Assembly (NCBI GenBank): GCA_046732855.1 | Contig: JBKPNX010000096.1 | Location: 1 to 64,000 of the forward strand | DNA from: JBKPNX01 sp046732855 | Lineage (GTDB): Bacteria > Pseudomonadota > Alphaproteobacteria > Geminicoccales > Geminicoccaceae | Reading direction: 5' to 3' | DNA: 64,000 bases | Shown: piece by piece, positions 1-9,001 of the stretch | Layout: every line of letters begins with the position of its first letter | Position numbering within the stretch: the stretch's first letter is position 1 | Made by a program: the position numbers and the translations under genes | The notes under the pieces: model-generated | The model's database searches: none | Told to the model about the DNA's origin: nothing | What the model saw: the letters and a program-made list of their open reading frames with translations, nothing else

Positions 1-39
1 ACCCTACGGCCCACAGAGAGACGGCGCAAACTAAGGGCT

Positions 40-423
40 GTGATCGACCACATCGCAGCCCTTGAGACCACACCCCGCATCGAGGCGGCCAAGCGACGTG
101 CGCATGCGCGCGACGCGATCCTAGATGAGATGACGAGAAACCTGGAGCTTCTCCAGGAGAGTAATAACCAGAATGATCGTACGGCTCTTGCCAATGCTAA
201 TCACGACCTGAATCGCGCTCTAAAGAGGCTGGTCGCAGCCCAGCTGAAGGAGATCAACGAAAGCGACGAGATAAGGGAGGCCTTGAAGACACTGACCGGC
301 GCGACGGACGCACTCGTCGCCGAAACGAAGAAGACCAGAGATGCTGCTGAGGCCATAAGGACAGCCGCCGCCGTCGTTAACTTGGTCGCCGGTATCTTGC
401 GTCTGCTCGCCCCATTCATCTAG
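40..423 (+). CDS. Hypothetical coiled-coil protein with hydrophobic C-terminus, possibly 5'-partial
   Basis: I do not recognise this protein. From the GTG at 40 it is 127 residues, rich in Glu, Lys, Arg and Ala over residues 5-105, as expected for a long amphipathic helix or coiled coil. It ends in a hydrophobic stretch (about 108-127, VVNLVAGILRLLAPFI) that could be a membrane anchor or helical hairpin. The frame stays open upstream to the first base of the window, and the purine-rich AAGGG lies too close to the GTG for a clear ribosome site. The true start may therefore lie outside the window. Codon third positions are less GC-biased than in the neighbours, which could mean recent acquisition or a poorly conserved gene. 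Confidence 0.55.
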   Translation: MIDHIAALETTPRIEAAKRRAHARDAILDEMTRNLELLQESNNQNDRTALANANHDLNRALKRLVAAQLKEINESDEIREALKTLTGATDALVAETKKTRDAAEAIRTAAAVVNLVAGILRLLAPFI

Positions 424-661
424 CGGGGCAAGAGTGTTTCGGGCGGCTCGTCGAGGCCGAAATCCGTCGCGGTTCTTGCAGGTCGAATGGCCCGCAAGCT
501 TCATCTTTCGGACATCTTCGACGACGAGTGGCCGCTGGGGAGTTCTTGGTAGCGCACATACGTAGCTCGCCGGAGAGGTTATCGCTTGCCATAGCAGCGG
601 CGGCGTTGGCGGAGCAACGGCCCCGTTGTGAGCTGGCACCGATCGCGGCACATTGGCGACC

Positions 662-1663
662 ATGACACTCAATACCTTCTTTTGCATCGACGGCCACACC
701 TGCGGCAACCCGGTGCGCCTGGTCGCTGGGGGCGGGCCGCTCCTGGAAGGCGCCTCGATGAGCGCGCGTCGCCAGGATTTCCGCGCGCGCTACGACTGGA
801 TCCGCACCGCGTTGATGTTCGAGCCGCGCGGCCACGACGTCATGTCGGGCGCAATCCTCTATCCCCCCTGCCGCGCCGACTGCGACACCGGCGTGCTCTA
901 TATCGAGGTGAGCGGCTGCCTGCCCATGTGTGGTCACGGCACGATCGGCACGGTGACGTTCGCGCTCGAGCAGGGACTGGTGCGTCCGCGCGCGGAGGGG
1001 CGGCTGCGCCTCGACACGCCCGCGGGCCTGGTGGTCGCCGACTACGAGCGCGTCGGCCGGTTCATCGAGCGCGTGCGCCTCACCAACGTGCCGAGCTATC
1101 TCGCCCAGGCGGAGGTCCGGGTCGACTGCCCGGAGCTGGGCGAGCTGGTCGTCGACATCGCCTACGGCGGCAACTTCTACGCGATCATCGACCCGCAGGC
1201 GCACTACGCCGGGCTCGACCAGCTCTCGGCGGGCGACATCCAGCGCCTGAGCCCCGAGCTGCGCCGACGTCTGAACGAGCAGCTCGACGTGGTGCACCCG
1301 GACGACCCGACCATCCGGGGCGTCTCACACCTCATGTGGACCGGGCCGGCCCGAGACCCCAAGGCGCACGGCCGCAACGCCGTCTTCTACGGCGAGAAGG
1401 CGATCGATCGCAGCCCGTGCGGCACCGGCACCTCGGCGCGCATGGCGCAGCTCGCGGCGCGCGGTCGCCTTTCGGTCGGCAACGAGTTCGTGCACGAGAG
1501 CATCATCGGCAGCCTGTTCGAAGGCCGGGTCGAAGGAGCTGCCAGGGTCGGCGACCATGATGCGATCGTGCCGAGCGTCGCCGGCTGGGCACGACTGACA
1601 GGGCTGAACACCATCTTCGTCGACGAGCGCGACCCCTACGCCCACGGCTTCGTGGTGAGGTGA
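662..1663 (+). CDS. Proline racemase / 4-hydroxyproline 2-epimerase family protein
   Basis: This enzyme would invert the alpha carbon of proline or hydroxyproline in the cytoplasm, usually as the first step of hydroxyproline catabolism. It is 333 residues, the normal family size. Both catalytic thiols are visible: Cys90 in MCGHGTIG and Cys253 in DRSPCGTGTSA, the two-base pair of this PLP-independent family. A cysteine at position 90, not threonine, favours a true racemase or epimerase over a trans-3-hydroxyproline dehydratase. I chose ATG 662 (MTLNTFFCIDGHTCGNP); a TTG nine bases upstream is also possible. No hydroxyproline transporter or downstream pathway gene is adjacent, so the substrate is inferred from the family alone. 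Confidence 0.9.
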   Translation: MTLNTFFCIDGHTCGNPVRLVAGGGPLLEGASMSARRQDFRARYDWIRTALMFEPRGHDVMSGAILYPPCRADCDTGVLYIEVSGCLPMCGHGTIGTVTFALEQGLVRPRAEGRLRLDTPAGLVVADYERVGRFIERVRLTNVPSYLAQAEVRVDCPELGELVVDIAYGGNFYAIIDPQAHYAGLDQLSAGDIQRLSPELRRRLNEQLDVVHPDDPTIRGVSHLMWTGPARDPKAHGRNAVFYGEKAIDRSPCGTGTSARMAQLAARGRLSVGNEFVHESIIGSLFEGRVEGAARVGDHDAIVPSVAGWARLTGLNTIFVDERDPYAHGFVVR

Positions 1664-1972
1664 GCTAGCGCTGCTGTGAGAGTTGTCGAATCCAGAAGAT
1701 CCGGAAGCGGCTGTCGCGCCGCCGGCGCCGTGGTGCCCCCGGAAGAATAGTCCTGGAGAGGATCGTCCGCTCTGTTTCGCGCCCGGTCTCGCCCGAAAAG
1801 AGCCGCGCCGATCGGGCCTCGCCACGGGATGGCTGACCGAGGCATTCTTCGAGTCCTTGCCGGCGGACGAGATGCGGCAGGGAAACAGTGATTCCGCATG
1901 AGGCGGGGGATGGCCGCGACGTGACGAAGCCTGCCTGGCAGGCTCTGAGCTTTTGACGAAACGGTGGGACCC
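1664..1972. other. Intergenic stretch with no recognisable gene
   Basis: About 310 bases separate the epimerase from the dehydrogenase. Short open frames exist on both strands but none resembles a known protein or has a convincing ribosome site. Any promoter for the dehydrogenase should lie here; I see no strong consensus. Confidence 0.5.
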
Positions 1973-2896
1973 ATGCAGCAGGACGCCAAGATCGGCTTCA
2001 TCGGACTGGGCGCGATGGGCTTCGGCATGGCGGCGAGCCTGTGCCGGGCGGGCTTTGCGGTCACCGGCCATGACCTGCGCGAGGAGGCGCTGGCGCGTCT
2101 GGTCGAGCGCGGCGGTGCCCGCGCGGCCACTCCCGAGGACGCCGCGACGGGCGCTCAGCTGCTGTTCGTCATGGTGGTCAACGATGCCCAGGTCGACGCG
2201 GTCCTGTTCGGTGAGCACGGCGCCGCCGCGGCGCTCGCGCAGGGCGCGACCGTGGTCCTCTCGAGCACGGTGCCGTCGGGTTTCGTGCGTGATCTCGCCG
2301 CGCGGCTCGCCGAGCGCGGCGTGCACCTGCTCGACGCCCCGGTGAGCGGCGGCGCGGTCGCCGCCGAGAAGGGCGAGCTGACCATCATGGCGTCGGGCGC
2401 GCCCGCGGCGTTCACGGCGGCCGATCCGGGGCTCGCGGCGTGCGCCAAAACCGTCTACCGCCTGGGCGACGTCCCGGGCATCGGCTCGAGCGTCAAGGCG
2501 GTCAACCAGCTGCTCGCCGGGATCCAGGTCGTGGCTGCCGCCGAGGGCATGGCGTTCGGCACGGCGCTCGGGGCCGATCCCAAGGTGCTGTACGAGGTGA
2601 TCCGGAACGCCGCGGGCGGCTCCTGGATGTTCAACAACCGCGTGCCGCACATGCTGGACGACGATTATACGCCGCGCAGCGCGTGCGACATCTGGGTCAA
2701 GGACCTCGGCATGGTGCTCGGCATCGCCAAGGACCTGCGCATGCCGCTGCCGCTCGCCGCGGCCGCCTTCCAGGTGGTGATGATGGCGGCGGCCCAGGGC
2801 CTCGGCCCGATCGACGACGCCGGCTTCGTGAAGGTCTACGAAAGCTTCACCGGCAAGCGCATCGCCGCCGCGCGCGCCGCCGACAAGCGCGACTGA
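1973..2896 (+). CDS. 3-hydroxyisobutyrate dehydrogenase-family oxidoreductase, L-threonate dehydrogenase-like
   Basis: This is an NAD(P)-dependent beta-hydroxyacid dehydrogenase of about 307 residues. The N-terminal Rossmann motif IGFIGLGAMGFGMA sits near residues 8-21, the substrate-binding motif LDAPVSGG lies near 122-129, and the helical C-terminal domain carries the catalytic Lys segment GIGSSVKAVNQLLAG. The later stretch with SWMFNNR, DDDYTPRSACDIWVKDLG is typical of the LtnD-like branch, which oxidises L-threonate or related four-carbon sugar acids to 2-keto acids. I chose ATG 1973; an in-frame GTG lies at 1964. The expected partners of a threonate pathway (a sugar-acid kinase and LtnI-type isomerase) are not next to it, so the substrate is uncertain. 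Confidence 0.85.
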   Translation: MQQDAKIGFIGLGAMGFGMAASLCRAGFAVTGHDLREEALARLVERGGARAATPEDAATGAQLLFVMVVNDAQVDAVLFGEHGAAAALAQGATVVLSSTVPSGFVRDLAARLAERGVHLLDAPVSGGAVAAEKGELTIMASGAPAAFTAADPGLAACAKTVYRLGDVPGIGSSVKAVNQLLAGIQVVAAAEGMAFGTALGADPKVLYEVIRNAAGGSWMFNNRVPHMLDDDYTPRSACDIWVKDLGMVLGIAKDLRMPLPLAAAAFQVVMMAAAQGLGPIDDAGFVKVYESFTGKRIAAARAADKRD

Positions 2897-2924
2897 GCCC
2901 GCAGGACCGCCGGGAACACGTAAA

Positions 2925-3527
2925 TCAACCGGTCGAGCTTGCCGGCGTGGTTGGCGCCCCGATGGCCGCCGGGAAGGACAGGCCGTCGTAGATTTCGGCG
3001 AACGGCAGCTCGATGCCGAACGCTTCCAGGGTCAGCACCGCTGCGAGACCCTCGATCTCCTCGAAACGCCAGCCGCGCCTGCTCCGGGTGTAGGCCTCAA
3101 TTCGGGGCGCGCCCTGGGCAATGAGGACATAATGACGGAGGCTCGGCAGGCGCTGATAGTCCCGTCGCTTTTCGGTCCGATCCAGCAACTCGGTCGCGGG
3201 CGAGAGGATCTCGAAGATCGCAACCGGCGCGGTGACGTAGTTGCCGCCTTCGCGGCCGCAGGTGACGCTGGCGTCGGGAAAGCGCCCGGTACGCTCATCG
3301 ATGCGCACCAGCAGGTCGCTGCCGTTGGGCTTGCACGGACCGCCGTGCAGGCGGCCCTTGAGCGCCGCGAGCAGATTGACCTGGATGTCGTTGTGGTCCT
3401 CGCTGCCGCCGGCCATCATGACCAGGCGGCCGCCCACGAACTCATACCGCTCGCGCTGACCTTGCACCCATGCGAGGAAATCGTCGACGTCGGCGAGCAC
3501 CGGCTGTGGCGTGGCGGCTTCGGACAT
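2925..3527 (-). CDS. Uma2 family (DUF820) restriction endonuclease-like protein
   Basis: The protein is 200 residues with the Uma2/DUF820 pattern: YEFVGGRLVMMAGGSEDHN (about 27-46), an RFPDASV acidic motif (about 80-86), and EILSPATELLDRTEKRRDY (about 106-124), which together form a PD-(D/E)xK nuclease-like fold. Members are common in multiple copies in some bacteria; their biological role is not settled. The ATG has GAGGAG only two bases upstream, an unusually tight spacing. It ends 28 bases from the convergent dehydrogenase stop. The upstream side is a region of gene scraps, so this may be a recently moved gene. Confidence 0.88.
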   Translation of the reverse strand: MSEAATPQPVLADVDDFLAWVQGQRERYEFVGGRLVMMAGGSEDHNDIQVNLLAALKGRLHGGPCKPNGSDLLVRIDERTGRFPDASVTCGREGGNYVTAPVAIFEILSPATELLDRTEKRRDYQRLPSLRHYVLIAQGAPRIEAYTRSRRGWRFEEIEGLAAVLTLEAFGIELPFAEIYDGLSFPAAIGAPTTPASSTG

Positions 3528-3715
3528 GTCTCCTCACATAGCGCATCGCCGGAGCGATGGCACCACCTCCTTAGCCACATGCCTGATATGAGGCGTCCAT
3601 TTCCGCTTGCAGCTCATGAATCAACCAGGAGAATCCCGGGTCAGCAAACTGTCCCGCGTCGGCGGTTGGGGAACCCGCTTGAACGCTGGGCAGATGGTGA
3701 GATCAGCCGGCGGGC

Positions 3716-3787
3716 AACGAGCCATCCGACCGCAATTGGGTCGGCGGTCTGCCGCATCAAAGCGGAAGCGACATTGGTGTCGAGAAT
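3716..3787 (-). pseudogene. Head fragment of a PIN-domain (VapC/FitB-type) toxin
   Basis: The minus strand encodes ILDTNVASALMRQTADPIAV followed by GWL, which matches the first 25 or so residues of VapC/FitB PIN toxins, including the first catalytic Asp (LDTN). The start codon is missing and similarity stops after GWL; the frame then runs through unrelated sequence to a stop near 3641. No antitoxin is seen. The fragment begins exactly where a transporter-gene head ends, so this is a deletion or recombination scar. Confidence 0.6.
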
Positions 3788-3894
3788 GGCTCGCCGGAGT
3801 TGGCGATGCGCAGCTCGCCGGCGGCGAATGCGGCTGCCGTTTGCCCCGAGCGCAAGACAAGCGCCAAGCACAGCCAGCGTCCTGACCAGCGCAT
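3788..3894 (-). pseudogene. Head fragment of a peptide ABC transporter substrate-binding protein
   Basis: From the ATG at 3894 the minus strand reads a signal-peptide-like start (MRWSGRWLCLALVL...AAAFAAG) then ELRIANSGEP. This is the usual opening of the mature OppA/DppA-type (SBP family 5) proteins, where it would continue to a LDPH motif. Here it breaks at GEP, directly against the PIN-domain fragment in another frame. Only about 36 codons remain. The identification rests on this short motif, so it is tentative. Confidence 0.45.
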
Positions 3895-4143
3895 GTCGCT
3901 TCCGACGCATCTCGTTACGCTTTTGCTGTCGGCCGTGGGTGCCGGATCTCTGGAGCGTAGCACGCTCGAGAGGCCCCACAACTCAGAAGCAAGAGCTCAT
4001 GTGGCAGCGCACGCCGGCGATCGGCGGATGCGGTCGGCGGACCCGAACGCCTGAGAGGCGTGCCGACGCCAGGGCACGCCAGGAAGCATTGGAGGCCGGG
4101 CCGCGCCGCGCCTTGGCGGGATCAGAGGCGGAGCGTGCCGCGT

Positions 4144-5016
4144 TCAGCCGAATTCCGGACCGGCCACGGCGAAGGTGCGCTCGGGGTCGCCGAGCGCGGC
4201 GGCGCCGCGCAGCATGCGCGTGAACGGGAGCACCGGCAGAAACCCTGCGCTGGTCAGCCACGCCTGGAACCGATCCTGGTGGTCCGGAACATCGATCACG
4301 ATCGGCCCCTTGGCGCCGGCGAGGGCGCGGCTCACCAGTGCCTGCGCGATCTCCGCACGACTCGCCGAGACCGGTCCCAGGTGCAGCGCCCGCCGACCGG
4401 GCCGGACCAGCGCGAAACCGACCAGTCGCCCGGTGCTCTTGGCCACCACCGCGCGTCGCGGCTCGGCCTTCTGCAGATGGCTGACGATATCGGGACGCGG
4501 CACGCCGAACACCTCGGCGTCGAGATTGATCACCCGCTTGGCATCGATGCTGGCGAGCTCGCGGAGCGACACGCCGCCGACCTCGACCGGGCGGTGGCGC
4601 GGCCGGGCGCACTGGAAGCGCTGCAATCCATACAGGTCCGAGAAGCCGTGCGGCCGGTACACCCGCCGGCCATCGGACGTGGCATCCACGCCCGCAGCAA
4701 GGTCCAGCTCGTCGCAGCGCTGCAGCGCCTGGCTCAGCAGCGCCGAGGCGATGCCCTGGTGGCGATGGCGCTCGGCGACCAGCACCATCCCGAGCCATGC
4801 GATCCGCTGAGCGTAAGGCAGCAGCAGGGTGGTCGCGACCAGCTGCCCGATCTGGGTGAACCGGCCCCAGCCGTGGCCGTGACGGATCAACAACCGCCAG
4901 TCGTCAGCGGTCTGATTCCAGCTGGCGTCGGCAGACAGGCGAGCGGCGTCCTCGGCGTGCTCTTCGCGCAGCGGTCCCGCGCGCAGAGAGTCGGTACGCA
5001 CCGTCGCGAACGTCAT
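4144..5016 (-). CDS. Tandem GNAT family N-acetyltransferase (YitH-like)
   Basis: This 290-residue protein has two acetyltransferase modules. The first half contains the acetyl-CoA pyrophosphate loop RHRHQGIASALL (about residues 82-93) after a GMVLVAERH strand, as in classical GNAT domains. The second half, from about residue 145, matches the degenerate second domain found in YitH-like proteins, with ELASIDAKRV and GRLVGFALVRPG. Such proteins acylate small molecules, but the substrate cannot be read from sequence. It is isolated between a remnant-bearing region and an intergenic stretch; no operon partner is evident. Confidence 0.85.
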   Translation of the reverse strand: MTFATVRTDSLRAGPLREEHAEDAARLSADASWNQTADDWRLLIRHGHGWGRFTQIGQLVATTLLLPYAQRIAWLGMVLVAERHRHQGIASALLSQALQRCDELDLAAGVDATSDGRRVYRPHGFSDLYGLQRFQCARPRHRPVEVGGVSLRELASIDAKRVINLDAEVFGVPRPDIVSHLQKAEPRRAVVAKSTGRLVGFALVRPGRRALHLGPVSASRAEIAQALVSRALAGAKGPIVIDVPDHQDRFQAWLTSAGFLPVLPFTRMLRGAAALGDPERTFAVAGPEFG

Positions 5017-5426
5017 GGTCTATGGCCTCGGATTGGGTGGCGCTCAAGTCGGGCCGGGGAGGCCTTCCTGGCGACGTGCCATGGCGCGCGCAGCATCATG
5101 ACGTTCGCAGCACCCGGCGGGATCACATTGACGTGACCTGTCCGCGCACGGCTGCCGCAGGCGTTGCCGGGGCCGGTGAGCCGCGCGCGCGGCGCCATCG
5201 CCGCGGAGCGGAATGGCGCCCGCCGACCGGCGCACGTCATGGCCGATCGGGCGCGCCAGCAAGGCTCGGCCGCGCGCGAGCTGCCCGACATCCCGAATCC
5301 CCTCGGCTTGGCCGTAGGGAAAGGTATGACCGCCAGGATTGATCCTCCGCACCCTCGAGATCCACCTTAGCCTGAGGTCGGGCGACATGCTAGCCTGTGA
5401 CGCAAGTCGGCACGGGAGGCAGTGGC
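5017..5426. other. Intergenic region with no recognised gene
   Basis: About 410 bases between the divergent acetyltransferase and amidase genes. Short open frames occur on both strands (one minus-strand frame spans 5044-5388) but none is recognisable. The region should contain both divergent promoters; I see no clear consensus. Confidence 0.45.
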
Positions 5427-6860
5427 ATGCAGGGTTTTGCGGAGTACGTGGACTACGACGGCCTGGGCCTGGCGCAGCTGATCCACGCCCGCCAGGTATC
5501 GGCGGGCGAAGTTCTGGAAGCGGCGATCGCGCGCATCGAAAAGCTGAACCCGCACCTGAATGCTGTCGTCACCAAGGTCTACGACCAGGCGCGGGCCGAG
5601 GCAGCGGCGCTCGACCGCGACGCGCCGTTCGCCGGGGTGCCGTTCCTGCTCAAGGACCTCGGCGGCGCGCTCGCCGGCGTGCCGCTGACGGCCGGCTCGC
5701 GCTTTTTCGCCAACGCGCCGGCGCCGGCCGACGCCGAGATCGTGACCCGGCACAAGCGGGCCGGGCTGATGATCCTCGGCCGCACCAACACCCCGGAGTT
5801 CGGGCTCAGCGCGACCACCGAGCCCGTGCTGTTCGGTCCCACCCGCAACCCCTGGGACCCGACTCGCAGCGCCGGCGGCTCCAGCGGGGGCTCGGCGGCA
5901 GCGGTGGCCGCGCGCATGGTGCCGCTCGCCCATGCCAGCGACGGCGGCGGCTCGATCCGCATCCCGGCCTCGTGCTGCGGCCTATTCGGCATGAAGACGA
6001 CGCGCAGCCGCAACACGATGGCGCCTTACGCCGGCGAAAGTCTGGCCGGCTGCTCGGTCGAGCACGTCGTCTCGCGGAGCGTGCGGGACAGCGCCGCCGC
6101 GCTCGATGCAACCGCCGGCCCCGCGCCGGGCGATCCGTATTACGCGCCGCCGCCCGCGCGCCCGTTTCTGGATGAGGTCGGTACGTCGCCCGGGTGCCTG
6201 CGCGTCGCGCTCGCCACCGCGGCGTTCGGCGGCGGTCCGGTGGACCCGGAGTGCGTCGCGGCGGCCGAAGCCAGCGCCAGACTCTGCGAGGAGCTCGGCC
6301 ATGTGGTCGAGGAGGCGTCGCCCGCGTTCGACGTCGAAGGGCTGGACATCAACTACAACCGCATTTTCGCGGTCGGCGCCGCGGCCAACATCCAGCTGCG
6401 CGCGCGGGCGCTCGGGAAGGAGCTGGACCAGGCCGGCTTCGAACGGGTGACCTGGGCCATGATCGAGCTGGGCCGGCAGACCGCCGCGCCCGACTACGTC
6501 ATGATGATCAATCGCCTGCACGGCATCAGCCGCGAGATCGCCCGGTTTTTCCAGACTTACGACGTGCTGCTCACGCCCACGCTCGCCGAGCCGCCGGTCC
6601 CGCTCGGCGAGCTCGACATGATGGCGGAGGACATGAACGCCTACACCCAGCGGCTGTGGCGGTTCACGCCGTTCACCTATCCGTTCAACGTCACCGGGCA
6701 GCCGGCGATGTCGCTGCCGCTGTCCTGGAACGCCGCCGGTCTGCCGATCGGCGTGCAATTCGTCGGACGCTACGGCGACGAGGCGACGCTGTTCCGGCTC
6801 GCCGGCCAGCTGGAGCAGGCGGAGCCATGGGCCGAGCGACGGCCGCCCGACCCCGTCTGA
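5427..6860 (+). CDS. Amidase signature family protein
   Basis: This is an amidase of 477 residues with an intact Ser-cisSer-Lys triad: Lys76 in LLKDLGG, cis-Ser152 in RSAGGSSGGSA, and nucleophile Ser176 in DGGGSIRIPAS. The spacing matches the amidase signature family. It would hydrolyse a carboxamide to acid and ammonia in the cytoplasm; the natural amide is unknown. I chose ATG 5427 because GGGAGG stands seven bases upstream; an earlier in-frame GTG at 5397 lacks such a site. A second amidase of the same family is at 34695-36143. It is not a GatA, since no gatB or gatC is nearby. Confidence 0.92.
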   Translation: MQGFAEYVDYDGLGLAQLIHARQVSAGEVLEAAIARIEKLNPHLNAVVTKVYDQARAEAAALDRDAPFAGVPFLLKDLGGALAGVPLTAGSRFFANAPAPADAEIVTRHKRAGLMILGRTNTPEFGLSATTEPVLFGPTRNPWDPTRSAGGSSGGSAAAVAARMVPLAHASDGGGSIRIPASCCGLFGMKTTRSRNTMAPYAGESLAGCSVEHVVSRSVRDSAAALDATAGPAPGDPYYAPPPARPFLDEVGTSPGCLRVALATAAFGGGPVDPECVAAAEASARLCEELGHVVEEASPAFDVEGLDINYNRIFAVGAAANIQLRARALGKELDQAGFERVTWAMIELGRQTAAPDYVMMINRLHGISREIARFFQTYDVLLTPTLAEPPVPLGELDMMAEDMNAYTQRLWRFTPFTYPFNVTGQPAMSLPLSWNAAGLPIGVQFVGRYGDEATLFRLAGQLEQAEPWAERRPPDPV

Positions 6861-7016
6861 GCGCGGCAGCGCGCGACGGGTCGGCGGCACGTTCCCTTCT
6901 CGCCGGTTCGGGTTCAACGGCTCCGCGCTGGCGTCATCGCCGATGCCGGATGCCTGCTCGGCGGCATGCCGACCGGGTCCGAGGCGTACTGCTGCCTGAC
7001 CGAGCGGCTGTGGGCA

Positions 7017-7082
7017 GGTCAGCGCCCCGCCGCTCACCTCGAGCACGGCGCCGGTGAACGCCCGCCCGGCATCCTCGAGCGG
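7017..7082 (-). pseudogene. C-terminal scrap of a short-chain dehydrogenase
   Basis: Just downstream of the hydroxyacyl-CoA dehydrogenase stop, the minus strand reads PLEDAGRAFTGAVLEVSGGA, which resembles the end of an SDR (the AGxxFTGxxLxVxGG motif that normally closes the cofactor fold). Nothing else of an SDR precedes it. It may be the tail of a deleted third gene of this operon. The evidence is a single motif of about 20 residues. Confidence 0.4.
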
Positions 7083-7094
7083 CGATCGACGCGC

Positions 7095-8072
7095 TTATCG
7101 AGCCGCGTCCTCGGGATGCTCGGCAAGCCTGCGGCGGGTGCTCCGGAGGGTTTCCAGGAGAGCGACCAGAAGCACGTCCCGCTCCGCCTCCAGCTGCGCG
7201 ATCGGTCGCGCCTCGGCCTGGTCGAACGCCGCGACCAGGCGCTCGACCGCCGCGGGGGTCAGATCGGGTTTCCCGAGGTCGTTCCACCAGCGCTCGATGC
7301 CCGGCCCGATATGCTCCAGCAGATGGCGCAGACCGCCCCGACCGCCGGCCAGGTGGTGCGCCATGTGCGGGCCCATCAACGCCCAGCGCAGGCCGGGCCC
7401 GTAGGCGATCGCGGCGTCGACATCCTCGATGCTCGCCACGTCCTCCAGCACGAGGTGGATCGCTTCGCGATACAGCGCGACCTGCATCCGGTTGGCGACG
7501 TGGCCTGGCACCTCGCGCCTGATCTTGATCGGCCGCTTACCCAGCGCCGCGTAGAATTCGGCGGTCCAGTCGACCACGCCCGGATCGGTCGCCTGCCCGC
7601 CGACCACTTCGATCAGCGGGATCAGGTGCGGCGGGTTGAAGGGATGACCGACCACGTAGCGCTCGGGGCCGCGCCGGCCGGCCTGCAGCTCGCTCGCCAT
7701 GAAGCCCGAGGTGCTTGATGCGACCACGGCATCGGGCGCGAGCGCGGCGTCGATCCGGGCGAACAGAGCGCGCTTGACCTCGAGGTTCTCCGGTCCGTTC
7801 TCCTGGACCAGGGCAGCGCCCTCGACGGCCGCGGGCGGGTCGTCGTGGAAGCTGATCCGGTCGGGGTCGGCGCTGGGGGACAGCCCAAGCCGCTCAAGCG
7901 TCGGCCACGCCTGTGCGACGAACTCACGCACCCGCGTTTCGGCGCCCGGCGCCGGATCATGGACGGCGACGGACAGGCCGCAGGCGAGAAACTGCGCGGT
8001 CCAGCTGGCACCAATCGTGCCGGCGCCGAGCACCGCGACGCGGTCGACCTTGGCGGGGTGCGGACGTGGCAC
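7095..8072 (-). CDS. 3-hydroxyacyl-CoA dehydrogenase family, carnitine dehydrogenase-like
   Basis: The 325-residue protein has an N-terminal NAD-binding motif VAVLGAGTIGASWTAQFL (about 12-29), a central STSGFMASEL and VVGHPFNPPHLIPLIEVVGG segment, and the C-terminal helical domain with YGPGLRWALMGPHMAHHLAGG. Single-domain members of this length with GHPFNPPHLIPL include L-carnitine dehydrogenases and L-gulonate 3-dehydrogenases, not fatty-acid beta-oxidation multienzymes. It would oxidise a 3-hydroxy acid with NAD+. It starts with GTG only 14 bases after the stop of the upstream SDR gene, so the two are very likely one operon. No carnitine transport or thioesterase gene is adjacent. Confidence 0.87.
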   Translation of the reverse strand: MPRPHPAKVDRVAVLGAGTIGASWTAQFLACGLSVAVHDPAPGAETRVREFVAQAWPTLERLGLSPSADPDRISFHDDPPAAVEGAALVQENGPENLEVKRALFARIDAALAPDAVVASSTSGFMASELQAGRRGPERYVVGHPFNPPHLIPLIEVVGGQATDPGVVDWTAEFYAALGKRPIKIRREVPGHVANRMQVALYREAIHLVLEDVASIEDVDAAIAYGPGLRWALMGPHMAHHLAGGRGGLRHLLEHIGPGIERWWNDLGKPDLTPAAVERLVAAFDQAEARPIAQLEAERDVLLVALLETLRSTRRRLAEHPEDAAR

Positions 8073-8086
8073 GGCGGCGCCGACGC

Positions 8087-8863
8087 TCAGCGCAGGTATT
8101 CGACGTTTCCATCGACCCCGATCACCTGGCCCGACACCAGGCGGCCGGCCTCAGAGCAGAGGTAGAGGATCATGTTGGCGATGTCCTGCGGACTGATCAG
8201 CCGTTTCATCGAGGCTTTCTCCACATACTCCTGGCGCATTGCGTCGAACGACACGCCGAGCACCTTGGCCTTGGCAGCGATCACGCGATCGATCCGCTCG
8301 CCCTCGACTGCGCCGGGGCAGATCGCATTGACCCGGATCTGATCGGTGCCGAGCTCGATCGCGAGTGCCTTGGTCAGTCCGACCACCGCCCACTTCGAAG
8401 CGCAGTACGGTGTTCGCAGCGCAAAGCCGAAGCGACCCGCGGCCGACGACAAGTTGATGATCGAGCCGCCGCCCGCGGCCCTGATGTGCGGCACCGCGCG
8501 CCGCGCGCACAGGTACTGTCCCGTGATGTTGACCTCGAGCGTACGTCGCCAGTCCTCCGGCGCGATCTCCTCGATCGGCCCGGTCGGCCCGGCGATGCCG
8601 GCGTTGTTGACCAGGATGTCGATCCCGCCGAACTGCTGGAGCGCCAGCCCGAACAGGCGATCGACCGCTGCCTCGTCCGCGACGTCGGCCGGGATCGCCG
8701 GTACCGTGGGCAGCTCGCCGCGCAGCCGATCGAGCGCCGCTTGATCGACATCGCACGTCACCACCTTGGCGCCCGCATCGACCAGAGTCTGGAGCGTGAC
8801 CCGGCCGATACCCGCGCCACCCGCGGTCAGGACCGCCCGCTTGCCATCGAGCCGCAGATCCAT
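8087..8863 (-). CDS. SDR family oxidoreductase
   Basis: This is a classical short-chain dehydrogenase of 258 residues. It has TAGGAGIG at about 13-20 for NAD(P) binding, VNNAG near 84-88, the catalytic Ser in NLSSAAG, and Tyr153/Lys157 in YCASK. The C-terminal region GERIDRVIAAKAKVLG suggests a dehydrogenase acting on sugar or hydroxy acids, but the substrate is not determined. A GGGGGG ribosome site precedes the ATG. It heads an apparent two-gene operon with the carnitine-dehydrogenase-like gene; together they could carry out consecutive oxidations. Confidence 0.9.
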   Translation of the reverse strand: MDLRLDGKRAVLTAGGAGIGRVTLQTLVDAGAKVVTCDVDQAALDRLRGELPTVPAIPADVADEAAVDRLFGLALQQFGGIDILVNNAGIAGPTGPIEEIAPEDWRRTLEVNITGQYLCARRAVPHIRAAGGGSIINLSSAAGRFGFALRTPYCASKWAVVGLTKALAIELGTDQIRVNAICPGAVEGERIDRVIAAKAKVLGVSFDAMRQEYVEKASMKRLISPQDIANMILYLCSEAGRLVSGQVIGVDGNVEYLR

Positions 8864-9001
8864 TTGCCCCCCAACCCATTGCGCCCGTCCGGCAGTATCG
8901 ATGAACGACCGACTGCCATCAGCGCGGGCGAACCGCTGCGCCGCATTGTCAGAAGCAAGCGAATGGTGTCAAGGCGGCCTGGCCTGCGTGTCCGCAAACG
9001 G

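Noticed and set aside
5044..5388. Minus-strand 114-codon frame between acetyltransferase and amidase
   Set aside because: No recognisable family and no convincing ribosome site; composition is like neighbouring shadows.
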